A stretch of 53,453 bases of DNA, taken from Clostridia bacterium (GTDB lineage: Bacteria > Bacillota_A > Clostridia > Oscillospirales > Acutalibacteraceae). Where the stretch lies: the NCBI GenBank assembly GCA_009930155.1, contig RZYX01000005.1:1-53453 (forward strand). The letters run 5' to 3'. Position numbers and translations under genes: made by a program. Numbering within the stretch: position 1 is the stretch's first letter; each line of letters opens with the position of its first letter. The notes beneath the pieces were generated by a model. That model was not told the DNA's origin. It saw only the letters and a program-made list of their open reading frames with translations, and did not search any database. Shown here piece by piece: positions 17,578-26,433 of this stretch.

Positions 17578-19080
17578 ATGGCTTATTATTATGAGGAACC
17601 ATCTCATACCTTTAGTGAATATCTACTTGTTCCAGGATATTCAGATACCAACTGCACACCCAATAATGTTTCACTCAAAACCCCTCTCGTAAAGTTTAAA
17701 AAAGGGGAGGAATCGGCAATATCAATGAACACGCCTGTTGTATCGGCTATTATGCAGTCGGTTTCAGATGACAAAATGGCAATCGCACTTGCAAAACAAG
17801 GCGGAGTATCATTTATATATGGCTCACAGACAATAGAGCAACAAGCTGAAATGGTTCGCAAGGTAAAGGCGTATAAAGCAGGTTTTGTAACATCAGACTC
17901 AAACATTCGCCCTGACCAGACTTTGGACGACGTTTTGGCACTTAAAGAAAGATTTGGTCATTCTACTGTTGCAGTCACGCATGACGGAACAGCAAACGGC
18001 AAGCTTTTGGGCATTGTAACAACTCGTGACTATCGCATTAGCCGTATGGCTATGGATGAAAAAGTGCACACATTTATGACACCTCTTGAAAAGCTTGTAA
18101 CAATTTCTGAGGGTACTTCTCTTAAAGAGGCAAACAACATCATTTGGGACAATAAGCTTAACTCGCTCCCAATTATTGATGAAAATGGTTGCCTTGTTGC
18201 TTTTGTTTTTCGTAAGGATTATGAACAGCATAAGGGCAATCCAATGGAACTATTAGATAGCCACAAGCGTTATGTTACAGGCGCAGGTATAAACACAAGG
18301 GATTATGAGGAGAGGATTCCAGCTCTTGTAGATGCAGGCGTTGATGTAGTTTGTATTGACTCTAGCGAAGGCTATACAGAGTGGCAGAGCATAGTAATAA
18401 AGTGGATTCGTAAAAAATATGGCGATAGCGTAAAAATTGGTGCAGGAAATATAGTTGACCGTGAGGGATTTAGGTTCCTTGCTGAGGCTGGTGCAGATTT
18501 TATAAAAATTGGAATCGGCGGTGGCTCAATTTGCATAACCCGTGAAACAAAGGGAATTGGCAGAGGACAAGCGTCTGCTGTTATTGAGGTTGCAAAGGCA
18601 AGAGATGAGTATTTTGAGGAAACAGGGGTTTATATTCCGATTTGTTCTGACGGCGGAATTGTGCTTGACTACCACATTACACTTGCACTTGCAATGGGTT
18701 GTGACTTCTGTATGCTTGGTAGATACTTTGCTCGCTTTGATGAAAGCCCAACAAACAAAGTTATGGTCAATGGCACATATATGAAAGAATATTGGGGCGA
18801 GGGCAGTGCAAGAGCACGCAACTGGCAACGCTATGACATGGGCGGAGCTTCAAAGCTTTCTTTTGTTGAGGGTGTTGATTGCTATGTTCCATACGCTGGT
18901 TCACTTCGTGACAATCTTGAAACAACATTTAGCAAGGTTCGCTCAACAATGTGTAACTGTGGTGCTTTGAGTATTCCTGAGCTTCAGAAAAAATCAAAGC
19001 TCACATTGGTAAGTAGTGTTTCAATAATTGAAGGTGGAGCTCATGATGTTGTTGTTAAAGACAATATAAATCACCAGTAA
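17578..19080 (+). CDS. guaB: IMP dehydrogenase
   Basis: 500 aa. It makes XMP from IMP with NAD+, the committed step to GMP. The barrel is interrupted by two CBS domains (about 101-220). The active-site loop [12 protein letters not shown] contains the catalytic cysteine C319; the usual GIGPGSICTTR has two substitutions here. The mobile flap region with [12 protein letters not shown] follows. An AGGAGG site precedes the ATG. Monocistronic between its own promoter and terminator. Confidence 0.95.
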   Translation: MAYYYEEPSHTFSEYLLVPGYSDTNCTPNNVSLKTPLVKFKKGEESAISMNTPVVSAIMQSVSDDKMAIALAKQGGVSFIYGSQTIEQQAEMVRKVKAYKAGFVTSDSNIRPDQTLDDVLALKERFGHSTVAVTHDGTANGKLLGIVTTRDYRISRMAMDEKVHTFMTPLEKLVTISEGTSLKEANNIIWDNKLNSLPIIDENGCLVAFVFRKDYEQHKGNPMELLDSHKRYVTGAGINTRDYEERIPALVDAGVDVVCIDSSEGYTEWQSIVIKWIRKKYGDSVKIGAGNIVDREGFRFLAEAGADFIKIGIGGGSICITRETKGIGRGQASAVIEVAKARDEYFEETGVYIPICSDGGIVLDYHITLALAMGCDFCMLGRYFARFDESPTNKVMVNGTYMKEYWGEGSARARNWQRYDMGGASKLSFVEGVDCYVPYAGSLRDNLETTFSKVRSTMCNCGALSIPELQKKSKLTLVSSVSIIEGGAHDVVVKDNINHQ

Positions 19081-19094
19081 TAATTAAGTTTATA

Positions 19095-19130
19095 AAAAAT
19101 CCATCTGCATTGCAGGTGGATTTTATTTTT
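19095..19130 (+). terminator. intrinsic terminator after guaB
   Basis: AAAATCCATCTGC pairs with GCAGGTGGATTTT (one G-U) around a 3-nt loop, with ATTTTT following. Confidence 0.85.
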
Positions 19131-19146
19131 AGGTGAAAAACACAGC

Positions 19147-19236
19147 AAATAATTAGCCTTATTATATAGTATATACAAAACAGAAAATTAAAATAAAAAA
19201 CTATACTATTTATAATATATATTATGAGCATTAAAA
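19147..19236. repeat. 90-bp dispersed repeat, copy A
   Basis: Aligned without gaps to 31536-31625: 81 of 90 positions identical, and most differences are transitions. The inner part forms an imperfect hairpin (TTATATAGTATA with TATACTATTTATAA). The shared block begins AAATAATTAGCC and ends ATGAGCATTAAAA. A similar leftward frame in both copies produces look-alike translations, which I do not treat as genes. Confidence 0.85.
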
Positions 19237-19250
19237 CAATTTTAAAAATG

Positions 19251-19290
19251 TCAAAGACCGACATCGCTAAAAGACGATGTCGGTCTTTGA
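19251..19290 (-). terminator. 16-bp perfect hairpin, probable glnN terminator
   Basis: TCAAAGACCGACATCG pairs perfectly with its complement around an 8-nt loop. On the minus strand it is followed by CATTTTTAAA, so it likely terminates leftward transcription from the glutamine synthetase gene, about 155 nt beyond its stop codon. Confidence 0.7.
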
Positions 19291-19446
19291 TTAAACAAAA
19301 GATTAGCCCCTTACGTATAATATAAGCTAAAAGAACACATACGAATAACCAATTAATATTTAAAGAATAGAAGGATAGGAAATTTGCTATTGTTAAATAG
19401 CCATGTGTATTAATATGCTGTCAGTAAAATAGTTGATTACAAAGAA
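19291..19446. other. gene-free 3' region of glnN
   Basis: AT-rich. I see no ORF with a ribosome site and no strong structure. It is probably the 3' untranslated part of the glutamine synthetase transcript. Confidence 0.4.
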
Positions 19447-21552
19447 TTAAACGCTGTAAAGAAGTTGTGTGTAAGATGGGAAAGGCCAGAAGTTGTTGGC
19501 TGTGATTGTTTCTAGCTCATCTGCAACTGCACGAGTCTCCTGGATAGAAACAAAAACAGTATCTTTGTAGTAAAGAGCCTTTGTCTTAATGTCTGCATCT
19601 TCATCAACACCTAAAACTGCTGATTCAAGAGTTGAACACTTTTTATAAAGGCTATCGCTTAAAGCAGACATTTTCTTAAGAAGATTAATTTCAAGTTCGC
19701 AAGCAAGGTCGCCGACGGCAGCTTTTTTGTTAGCTACAGTGCTACCAAGCTCGTTCATATATGAACAAATAGCAGGGAAAAGATCTCTTTTAACCATCTC
19801 AAGCATTGTAAGAGATTCAATATGAATTATTTTGCAGTAGTTATCCATAAGAATTTCATATCTTGATTTAAGTTCTTCTTCTGTATAAACAGAATGATGC
19901 TTAAACATATCAATGTTTTTCTGGTCGATGTAACATGGAAGAGCATCAGGAGTAGTTCTGAGATTGAGAAGTCCACGCCTTTCAGCTTCAACAACCCATT
20001 CTTCAGAATAATTGTTGCCGTTAAAGATGATTCTGCTATGATCAACAAATGTCTTTTTAAGAAGTTTGTTAAGATCTGTGTTAAAGTCTTCAGATTTTTC
20101 AAGAATATCTGCAAATTCCGAAAGCTGTTCAGCAAGAATTGTATTAAGAATAGTGTTAGGGCAAGCAATAGATGCTGTTGAACCAAGCATTCTGAACTCA
20201 AATTTGTTTCCTGTAAATGCAAAAGGCGAAGTACGGTTACGGTCTGTGGTGTCTTTGTTAAATTTAGGGATAGAAGAAACACCCGATTTCATAACTTGCT
20301 TTTCTTTTTGAACATATACTTCATCGTTTTTAATTGAATTAACTATATCGCCAAGTTCTTCACCAAGGAACATAGAAACAATAGCTGGAGGTGCTTCATT
20401 AGCACCGAGGCGATGGTCGTTTCCTGCACCTGTAACTGAAACACGAAGTAAGTCTTGATACTCGTCAACACCTTTAACAACAGCAGCAAGGAATAAAAGG
20501 AACTGTGGGTTTTCTTTTGGTGAATCAGTTGGGTCAAAGAGATTTATTCCTGTGTCTGTGCTGATAGACCAGTTGTTGTGTTTGCCGCTTCCGTTAACGC
20601 CTGCAAATGGTTTTTCATGAAGAAGGCAAGCAAGACCGTGTTTTGTTGCAACCTTTTTCATGGTCTCCATTGTTAGCTGATTGTGGTCAGTTGCAGTGTT
20701 TGTGGAAGTATATATTGGAGCAAGTTCGTGTTGTGATGGAGCAACTTCGTTATGCTTGGTTTTGGAAAGGATACCAAGTTTCCAAAGTTCAATGTCAAGA
20801 TCTTTCATAAAAGATAAAACTCGTGGTTTGATAGTTCCAAAATAATGGTCTTCCATTTCTTGACCCTTTGGTGGTTTTGAACCAAACAAAGTTCTACCGC
20901 AGACGATAAGATCTTCACGCTGATTGAAAAGTTCTTTATCGATAAGGAAATATTCTTGCTCTGCACCAACTGTTGCAAGAACATGATTTGCCTTTGTAGG
21001 ATTGTCAAAAAGCTTAATAATACGCATTGCATGTTTATCAAGTGCTTCGATAGAACGGAGCAATGGAGTCTTTTTATCTAGAATCTGTCCGCCATATGAG
21101 CAAAATACAGAAGGGATGCAAAGAGTATCATCTTTAATAAATGCATATGAAGTTGGATCCCATGCTGTGTAACCTCTTGCCTCAAATGTGGCACGTAAAC
21201 CGCCTGAAGGAAAACTGGAAGCATCAGGCTCACTCTTTATAAGCTCTTTGCCAGAAAACTCCATGATAACATTTCCGTCAGGAGCAGGAGATATAAAGCT
21301 GTCGTGTTTCTCTGCTGTGATTCCTGTCATAGGTTGGAACCAGTGCGTAAAGTGAGTAACACCTTTTTCAACTGCCCAGTTTTTCATAGCACTGGCAACG
21401 GCGTTAGCAACTTTTTTATCTAAACGCTCGCCCTCTTTAATTGATTTTTGAATGGCGTTATAGATTTCTTTAGGTAATTTTTCTTTCATTACGCTGTCGT
21501 TAAATACCATACTGCCAAAAATCTCGGGTACATTTATAAAATTATTTTCCAT
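19447..21552 (-). CDS. glnN: glutamine synthetase type III
   Basis: 701 aa, the length typical of the large GSIII class rather than the 440-470 aa of GSI. Family segments are visible: FTHWFQPMTGITAEKHDSF, SSFPSGGLRATFEARGYTAWD, GAEQEYFLID, KTKHNEVAPSQHELAPI, and NDHRLGANEAPPAI. It fixes ammonium onto glutamate. An AGGAGG site precedes the ATG. Expression is probably controlled by a leader terminator plus hexaloop hairpin at 21710-21751 (see findings). Confidence 0.95.
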   Translation of the reverse strand: MENNFINVPEIFGSMVFNDSVMKEKLPKEIYNAIQKSIKEGERLDKKVANAVASAMKNWAVEKGVTHFTHWFQPMTGITAEKHDSFISPAPDGNVIMEFSGKELIKSEPDASSFPSGGLRATFEARGYTAWDPTSYAFIKDDTLCIPSVFCSYGGQILDKKTPLLRSIEALDKHAMRIIKLFDNPTKANHVLATVGAEQEYFLIDKELFNQREDLIVCGRTLFGSKPPKGQEMEDHYFGTIKPRVLSFMKDLDIELWKLGILSKTKHNEVAPSQHELAPIYTSTNTATDHNQLTMETMKKVATKHGLACLLHEKPFAGVNGSGKHNNWSISTDTGINLFDPTDSPKENPQFLLFLAAVVKGVDEYQDLLRVSVTGAGNDHRLGANEAPPAIVSMFLGEELGDIVNSIKNDEVYVQKEKQVMKSGVSSIPKFNKDTTDRNRTSPFAFTGNKFEFRMLGSTASIACPNTILNTILAEQLSEFADILEKSEDFNTDLNKLLKKTFVDHSRIIFNGNNYSEEWVVEAERRGLLNLRTTPDALPCYIDQKNIDMFKHHSVYTEEELKSRYEILMDNYCKIIHIESLTMLEMVKRDLFPAICSYMNELGSTVANKKAAVGDLACELEINLLKKMSALSDSLYKKCSTLESAVLGVDEDADIKTKALYYKDTVFVSIQETRAVADELETITANNFWPFPSYTQLLYSV

Positions 21553-21608
21553 TTTATTTTCCTCCTAAGTTTTGCAATATACAGAAAGACATTGACTTTT
21601 TTTAAAAC

Positions 21609-21705
21609 TTATCGAAAATCACCGAATTATAACGACATAAAAATATTTTGTGTGTAAAAACAAATATTAAAGAGAAGTCAGATAATAACTGGTGATTTTC
21701 GATAA
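21609..21705 (-). promoter_or_regulatory. 15-bp inverted repeat in the glnN leader
   Basis: TTATCGAAAATCACC (21609-21623) and its exact complement (21691-21705) enclose 67 nt. The pair lies between the leader terminator and the ribosome site, inside the transcript. It could form a long-range RNA stem or be a two-site DNA operator. Confidence 0.6.
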
Positions 21706-21709
21706 ATAT

Positions 21710-21743
21710 AAAAAAAGACACTGCGGGTGTTATTCCGCAGCGC
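21710..21743 (-). terminator. leader terminator (attenuator) of glnN
   Basis: On the minus strand GCGCTGCGG pairs with CCGCAGTGT (three G-U wobbles), an 8-nt loop between them, followed by C and T7. It lies between the promoter and the gene, so it must be bypassed for glnN expression. Confidence 0.8.
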
Positions 21744-21751
21744 CTTTGCTG
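21738..21751 (-). promoter_or_regulatory. ANTAR-type hexaloop hairpin in the glnN leader
   Basis: On the minus strand CAGC-AAAGGC-GCTG forms a 4-bp stem with a 6-nt loop, A at position 1 and G at position 4, the signature of ANTAR target RNA. Its 3' strand is part of the 5' arm of the terminator at 21710-21743, so the two structures exclude each other. Confidence 0.65.
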
Positions 21752-21762
21752 TTTATAAACAC

Positions 21763-21791
21763 AGTATAATTGCAAACAAAAGAAATGTCAA
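21763..21791 (-). promoter_or_regulatory. sigma-A promoter of glnN
   Basis: On the minus strand TTGACA (21786-21791), a 17-nt spacer and TATACT (21763-21768). Initiation falls just upstream of the hexaloop hairpin. Confidence 0.85.
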
Positions 21792-21930
21792 GGCTTTTTT
21801 GCAATAATTTTAAAAATACAAAATTGCAACTGCCTAACATTGAACTTGCAAAAAAATGGTAAATACTAATTTATACATATAGATACGCAATAAAAATGAA
21901 ATTAATAAAAAATAACTAATCATTTTTTAC

Positions 21931-21959
21931 TTGACAATAAAATAATATTGATTTAGAAT
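21931..21959 (+). promoter_or_regulatory. sigma-A promoter of the glutamate synthase operon
   Basis: TTGACA (21931-21936), a 17-nt spacer and TAGAAT (21954-21959). A leader of about 125 nt follows. Confidence 0.75.
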
Positions 21960-21982
21960 ATTAGACATTGATAGGAACGCGT

Positions 21983-22031
21983 TCGCAAAAAAGGCTGTTA
22001 TATTTAAACACCTTAATGTGAGCGATTTTTT
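21983..22031 (+). terminator. candidate leader attenuator of the glutamate synthase operon
   Basis: TCGC (21983-21986) and GCGA (22022-22025) close an inner bulged hairpin (AAGG-C-TGTT with AACACCTT), followed by T6. The structure is imperfect. It lies between the promoter and the first gene. No clear A1/G4 hexaloop is visible here. Confidence 0.35.
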
Positions 22032-22090
22032 ATTTGCTAAATGCAGATATGCTGAACTAGCAAAATTCTAAACGAAAGGGTGATACCTCA

Positions 22091-23185
22091 ATGAGAAGAG
22101 AAGGCGAATGCAGAATACCATCGGGTTGTGCAATATCAGGAATTTTTGCTAAAGATGGAACAAGATTTACGGGCGAAGATATTATTAAGTCAATTGAGAT
22201 AATGCACGATAGAAGTAATGGGCTCGGGGGTGGATTTGCAGGTTACGGAATTTATCCAGAGTATAAAGACTATTACGCTTTTCATGTTTTTTATGATAGC
22301 AAGGAGGCAAAAGCAGATTGCGAAGATTTTTTGGAACGCCATTTTGATATTATAAATCTTTCAAAAATCCCGACTCGCACAATGCCCGAAATAGTGGATG
22401 AGCCTCTAATGTGGAGATACTTTTTAACTCCGTTGCCAACAAAACTTAGGTATTCGAATCTTGATGAGAGAGAATATGTTGCACGAAGTGTAATTAAAGT
22501 AAACACAAAAATAGACGGAGCTTATATATTTTCAAGCGGAAAAAATATGGGTGTATTTAAAGCTGTTGGTTATCCTGAAGATGTTGGTAAGTTTTATAGA
22601 CTTGATGAATATGCGGGATATTGCTGGACAGCACATGGTAGATATCCAACAAATACTCCAGGCTGGTGGGGTGGAGCGCACCCATTTGCATTGCTAGATT
22701 ATTCAATAGTTCACAATGGCGAAATTTCTTCTTATGATGCAAATAAATGTTTTGTTGAAACTCTTGGATACAAGTGCAATTTGCTTACCGATACAGAGGC
22801 AATAACATATATAATGGATTATTTGTTAAGGAAACAAAAAATGACTCCAGAAGAGGCTGCAATAGTTATTGCTGCACCTTTTTGGTCAACAATCGAAAGC
22901 AAGCCAAAAACCGAAAGAGAACTGTACACATATTTGAGAAAAATGTTCCCAAGCCTTCTGATAACAGGGCCGTTTTCAATCCTTTTGGGATTTGACGGAG
23001 GACTAATGGCACTAAATGATAGATTAAAGCTTCGCTCTATGGTTGCAGCAGAAAAAGATAACGTTTTTTATGTTGCAAGTGAGGAATCATCGATTAGAGC
23101 AATACAACCAAACCTTGATAGAGTTTGGTCGCCAAAGGGTGGAGAACCCATAGTGGTAAGACTTGAAAACGGAGGTGAGCAGTAA
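22091..23185 (+). CDS. glutamate synthase, glutamine amidotransferase domain protein (domain 1)
   Basis: 364 aa class II amidotransferase. The nucleophile is C13 (SGCAISGIFAKDG), implying removal of a 12-residue propeptide. Supporting motifs are YCWTAHGRYPTNT and SIVHNGEISSY. It releases ammonia from glutamine for the FMN domain encoded by the next gene. In standard bacterial GltB these domains are fused; here they are separate ORFs, as in archaeal-type and many clostridial enzymes. It ends in a 1-nt overlap (TAATG) with the next gene. Confidence 0.92.
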   Translation: MRREGECRIPSGCAISGIFAKDGTRFTGEDIIKSIEIMHDRSNGLGGGFAGYGIYPEYKDYYAFHVFYDSKEAKADCEDFLERHFDIINLSKIPTRTMPEIVDEPLMWRYFLTPLPTKLRYSNLDEREYVARSVIKVNTKIDGAYIFSSGKNMGVFKAVGYPEDVGKFYRLDEYAGYCWTAHGRYPTNTPGWWGGAHPFALLDYSIVHNGEISSYDANKCFVETLGYKCNLLTDTEAITYIMDYLLRKQKMTPEEAAIVIAAPFWSTIESKPKTERELYTYLRKMFPSLLITGPFSILLGFDGGLMALNDRLKLRSMVAAEKDNVFYVASEESSIRAIQPNLDRVWSPKGGEPIVVRLENGGEQ

Positions 23186-24693
23186 TGTTTCCAATGGATT
23201 ATATCAATCCCGTATATGAAATAATAAGAGATAGAGATAGCTGCATTTCTTGTAGAGCGTGTGAAAGACAATGTGCAAACGAAGCACATTATTACGATGA
23301 AGAACTAGGAAAAATGATGGTGGATAACTCAAAGTGTGTTAACTGTCACAGATGTGTATCTTTGTGTCCAACGCATGCATTAAAAATTGTTAAATCAGAT
23401 CACACATTTAAAGAAAATGCAAACTGGAGTGACGAGACAATCACAGAGGTTTACAAGCAGGCATCTACAGGTGGCGTGTTGCTTTCCTCAATGGGAAATC
23501 CAAAGCCGTATCCTATTTATTGGGATAAAATTTTGATAAATGCTTCACAGGTTACAAATCCGTCTATTGACCCACTTCGTGAGCCAATGGAAACAAAAGT
23601 GTTTTTGGGAAAAAGACCTTCCAAAATTGAGCGTGATGAAAAGGGAAACATTATTGACAATCTTTCTCCAATGATAGAACTTTCAACGCCATTGATGTTT
23701 TCAGCAATGTCTTATGGCTCAATTAGCTATAATGCTCATAGTTGTCTTGCACAGGCGGCACAGCAACTTGGAATACTTTATAACACAGGTGAAGGCGGAC
23801 TTCATGAAGATTTTTATAAATATGGTGACAATACAATTGTTCAGGTTGCATCAGGTAGATTTGGTGTTGAAAAATCATATTTAAATAGAGGTACTGCAAT
23901 AGAGATAAAAATGGGACAGGGTGCAAAACCAGGTATTGGAGGACATTTGCCTGGTATAAAAGTAGGAGAGGATGTATCAAAAACTAGGATGATACCTAAA
24001 GGTTCTGATGCTATTTCTCCTGCACCACATCACGATATATATTCGATTGAGGATTTGCACCAGCTTGTGCATTCGCTTAAAGAAGCAACAAATTATGAAA
24101 AGCCAGTAATAGTAAAAATCGCTGCAGTTCATAATGTTGCGGCAATTGCTAGCGGTATTGCAAGAAGTGGTGCTGACATAATAGCAATTGATGGATACAG
24201 AGGTGGCACAGGAGCTGCGCCGACTAGAATAAGAGATAATGTTGGTATTCCAATAGAGCTTGCGCTTGCAAGTGTTGATGCACGACTTAGAGAAGAACAG
24301 ATAAGAAATAACATTTCAATAGTTGTTGGCGGAAGCATTCGTAGCAGTGCGGATGTTGTTAAGGCGATAGCATTGGGAGCAGATGCAGTTTATATTGCAA
24401 CAGCAGCACTTTTGTCGCTTGGATGTCATCTTTGCAGAACATGTCAGACGGGCAAATGCAACTGGGGTATAGCAACTCAAAGACCAGATTTAGTAAAAAG
24501 GCTAAATCCTGAAATAGGTTCTCAAAGACTTGTTAATCTTGTAAATGCCTGGACGCATGAAATAAAAGAAATGATGGGCGGAATGGGTATTAACTCAATA
24601 GAGGCGTTAAGAGGAAACAGACTTATGCTTCGTGGAATAGGACTTAATGAAAAAGAACTTGAAATACTCGGAATAAAGCATGCGGGTGAATAA
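23185..24693 (+). CDS. glutamate synthase, ferredoxin-fused FMN domain protein (domain 2)
   Basis: 502 aa. An N-terminal pair of 4Fe-4S clusters (CISCRACERQC and CVNCHRCVSLCP, about 21-60) is followed by the FMN-binding glutamate synthase barrel, with IDGYRGGTGAAPTRI and the 3Fe-4S cysteines CHLCRTCQTGKC (about 414-425). It forms glutamate from 2-oxoglutarate using ammonia from the upstream subunit. The ferredoxin module suggests electrons arrive by iron-sulfur relay rather than through a fused NADPH domain. Confidence 0.93.
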   Translation: MFPMDYINPVYEIIRDRDSCISCRACERQCANEAHYYDEELGKMMVDNSKCVNCHRCVSLCPTHALKIVKSDHTFKENANWSDETITEVYKQASTGGVLLSSMGNPKPYPIYWDKILINASQVTNPSIDPLREPMETKVFLGKRPSKIERDEKGNIIDNLSPMIELSTPLMFSAMSYGSISYNAHSCLAQAAQQLGILYNTGEGGLHEDFYKYGDNTIVQVASGRFGVEKSYLNRGTAIEIKMGQGAKPGIGGHLPGIKVGEDVSKTRMIPKGSDAISPAPHHDIYSIEDLHQLVHSLKEATNYEKPVIVKIAAVHNVAAIASGIARSGADIIAIDGYRGGTGAAPTRIRDNVGIPIELALASVDARLREEQIRNNISIVVGGSIRSSADVVKAIALGADAVYIATAALLSLGCHLCRTCQTGKCNWGIATQRPDLVKRLNPEIGSQRLVNLVNAWTHEIKEMMGGMGINSIEALRGNRLMLRGIGLNEKELEILGIKHAGE

Positions 24694-24702
24694 TTTATAA
24701 AG

Positions 24703-24736
24703 GCAACAAATCAAAACATAGATTATGATTTGTTGC
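24703..24736. other. intercistronic hairpin in the glutamate synthase operon
   Basis: GCAACAAATCA and its perfect 11-nt complement enclose a 12-nt loop, with no T run after it. It may be an mRNA processing or stability element rather than a terminator, because the next gene starts 28 nt later with a good ribosome site. Confidence 0.6.
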
Positions 24737-24763
24737 TGAAAGAAAGGGAGGTTTTGCAATATT

Positions 24764-25192
24764 ATGAAAAAAATATATGTAAATGAAGAGTGGTGTCTTG
24801 GATGCCACCTTTGCGAATATTATTGTGCGTTTGCAAACTCAGGCATAGATGATATGGTAAAAGCACTTAAAGATGTAAAAATCAATCCTAAAATAAGGGT
24901 TGAGGGCAACAATCAAATAAGCTTTGCCGTTTCATGTAGACATTGTGAAGACCCAGCTTGTGTAAAGAGTTGTATTACAGGAGCAATGTATATTGAAGAT
25001 GGTACAATAAGAATAAACAAAGATAAATGTGTAGGCTGTTACACTTGCATACTTTCATGCCCATATGGTTCAATTATGCCTTCTAATGAAGGCGTGGTTC
25101 AAAAGTGCGAGCTGTGTATGGATAATAGCAGTGGGGCTCCTGCTTGTGTGGCGGGATGTCCAAATAAGGCAATAGTTTATAAGGAGGGCTGA
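24764..25192 (+). CDS. four-cluster ferredoxin subunit (HycB/CooF-like)
   Basis: 142 aa with sixteen cluster cysteines in four groups: CLGCHLCEYYC, CRHCEDPACVKSC, CVGCYTCILSCP and CELCMDN...CVAGCP. This is the layout of electron-transfer subunits carrying four 4Fe-4S centres. Position between the FMN domain gene and the FAD oxidoreductase gene suggests it shuttles electrons between them. GGGAGG precedes the ATG. Confidence 0.9.
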   Translation: MKKIYVNEEWCLGCHLCEYYCAFANSGIDDMVKALKDVKINPKIRVEGNNQISFAVSCRHCEDPACVKSCITGAMYIEDGTIRINKDKCVGCYTCILSCPYGSIMPSNEGVVQKCELCMDNSSGAPACVAGCPNKAIVYKEG

Positions 25193-25197
25193 TGATA

Positions 25198-26433
25198 ATG
25201 AAATATGTGATAATCGGAAATTCTGCCGCAGCAATTGGTTGCGTTGAAGGTATTAGAGAAGTTGATAAAAAAGGTTCTATAACAATAATCTCAGACGAAA
25301 ATCATCATACTTATTCACGCCCACTTATATCTTATTTGTTATACGGAAAAACAGATAGGCAGAGAATGAAGTACAGAGAAGATTCGTTTTATGATGATAA
25401 TGACTGTAATACCCTTTTGGGAACGAAAGTTGTAAATATTGATATAGATAAAAAAAATGTCGAAACAGATAGCGGTAAAAAAATAGAATACGACAAATTG
25501 CTTTTGGCAACAGGGTCATCACCATTTGTGCCTCGTATAGAAGGTTTTGAAAAGGTAGAAAACAAAACATGCTTTATGACTCTTGATGATGCAGATAATC
25601 TTGAAAAAATGATAAATAAGGACAGTAGAGTTTTGATAGTTGGTGCAGGATTAATCGGTCTTAAGTGTGCTGAAGGTATAGCAGACAGGGTTAAAAATGT
25701 TACTGTTTGTGATTTGGCATCAAGAATTTTACCAAATGTTCTTGACGAAAGAAGTGCTCAGATAGTAAAAGAGCATATAGAAAAGAAAAATATAAATATT
25801 ATTCTTAACAATTCAGTAAGTGTGCTAGAAAAGAATAAAGCAACACTTGCAAGTGGTGATTCTGTTGAGTTTGATGTTCTTATAATGGCTGTTGGCGTAC
25901 GCCCAAATGTAAAGTTGATTTCAGATGTTGGAGCAAATGTTGCCAAGGGTGTTATAATTGATGAGAACTGTAAAACATCAATAAACGATGTTTTTGCAGC
26001 AGGAGATTGCACCGAGAGCATTGATGCAGTAACAGGAGAACAAAAAATAATTGCAATTTTGCCAAATGCATATATGCAAGGTAAATGTGCTGGAATAAAT
26101 ATGGCAGGTAAAGGGCAAAAAATAGAAAGCTTGATTGCAATGAATGCTGTTGGCTTTTTTGGACTTCACATCCTCACTGCTGGAAGTTATGAAGGCGAGT
26201 CCGTATTTACTCATGAAGATGATGGAACATATAAAAGACTTATAGTAAAGGACAATGTGCTTAAAGGTTTTATTTTGGTCGGAGATGTTGCAAGAGCGGG
26301 TATATACACAAATATGATTAGAGAGAAAATGCCACTTGATACATTGGACTTTGAATTAGTAGCTGAAAAACCACAGCTTATGGCTTTCTCAAAAGTAAAA
26401 AGAGATGAGATTTTTAGGGGGCAAGCCAGATGA
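25198..26433 (+). CDS. NAD(P)H/FAD-dependent oxidoreductase of the glutamate synthase cluster
   Basis: 411 aa of the pyridine nucleotide-disulphide reductase fold. An N-terminal FAD dinucleotide site (YVIIGNSAAAIG) is followed by the NAD(P)H site VLIVGAGLIGLKCAEG (about 144-159) and the C-terminal FAD motif DVFAAGDCTES. No redox-active CxxxxC pair is visible, as in NADH:rubredoxin or nitrite-reductase-like subunits. Likely feeds NAD(P)H electrons into the ferredoxin. The second ATG (25198) fits the GGAGGG site better than the ATG at 25192. It overlaps the next gene by 4 nt. Confidence 0.88.
   Translation: MKYVIIGNSAAAIGCVEGIREVDKKGSITIISDENHHTYSRPLISYLLYGKTDRQRMKYREDSFYDDNDCNTLLGTKVVNIDIDKKNVETDSGKKIEYDKLLLATGSSPFVPRIEGFEKVENKTCFMTLDDADNLEKMINKDSRVLIVGAGLIGLKCAEGIADRVKNVTVCDLASRILPNVLDERSAQIVKEHIEKKNINIILNNSVSVLEKNKATLASGDSVEFDVLIMAVGVRPNVKLISDVGANVAKGVIIDENCKTSINDVFAAGDCTESIDAVTGEQKIIAILPNAYMQGKCAGINMAGKGQKIESLIAMNAVGFFGLHILTAGSYEGESVFTHEDDGTYKRLIVKDNVLKGFILVGDVARAGIYTNMIREKMPLDTLDFELVAEKPQLMAFSKVKRDEIFRGQAR

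Noticed and set aside
19055..19264. 69-codon leftward frame similar to the one at 31447-31635
   Set aside because: The resemblance is explained by the 90-bp nucleotide repeat; no ribosome site and it crosses the guaB terminator hairpin.
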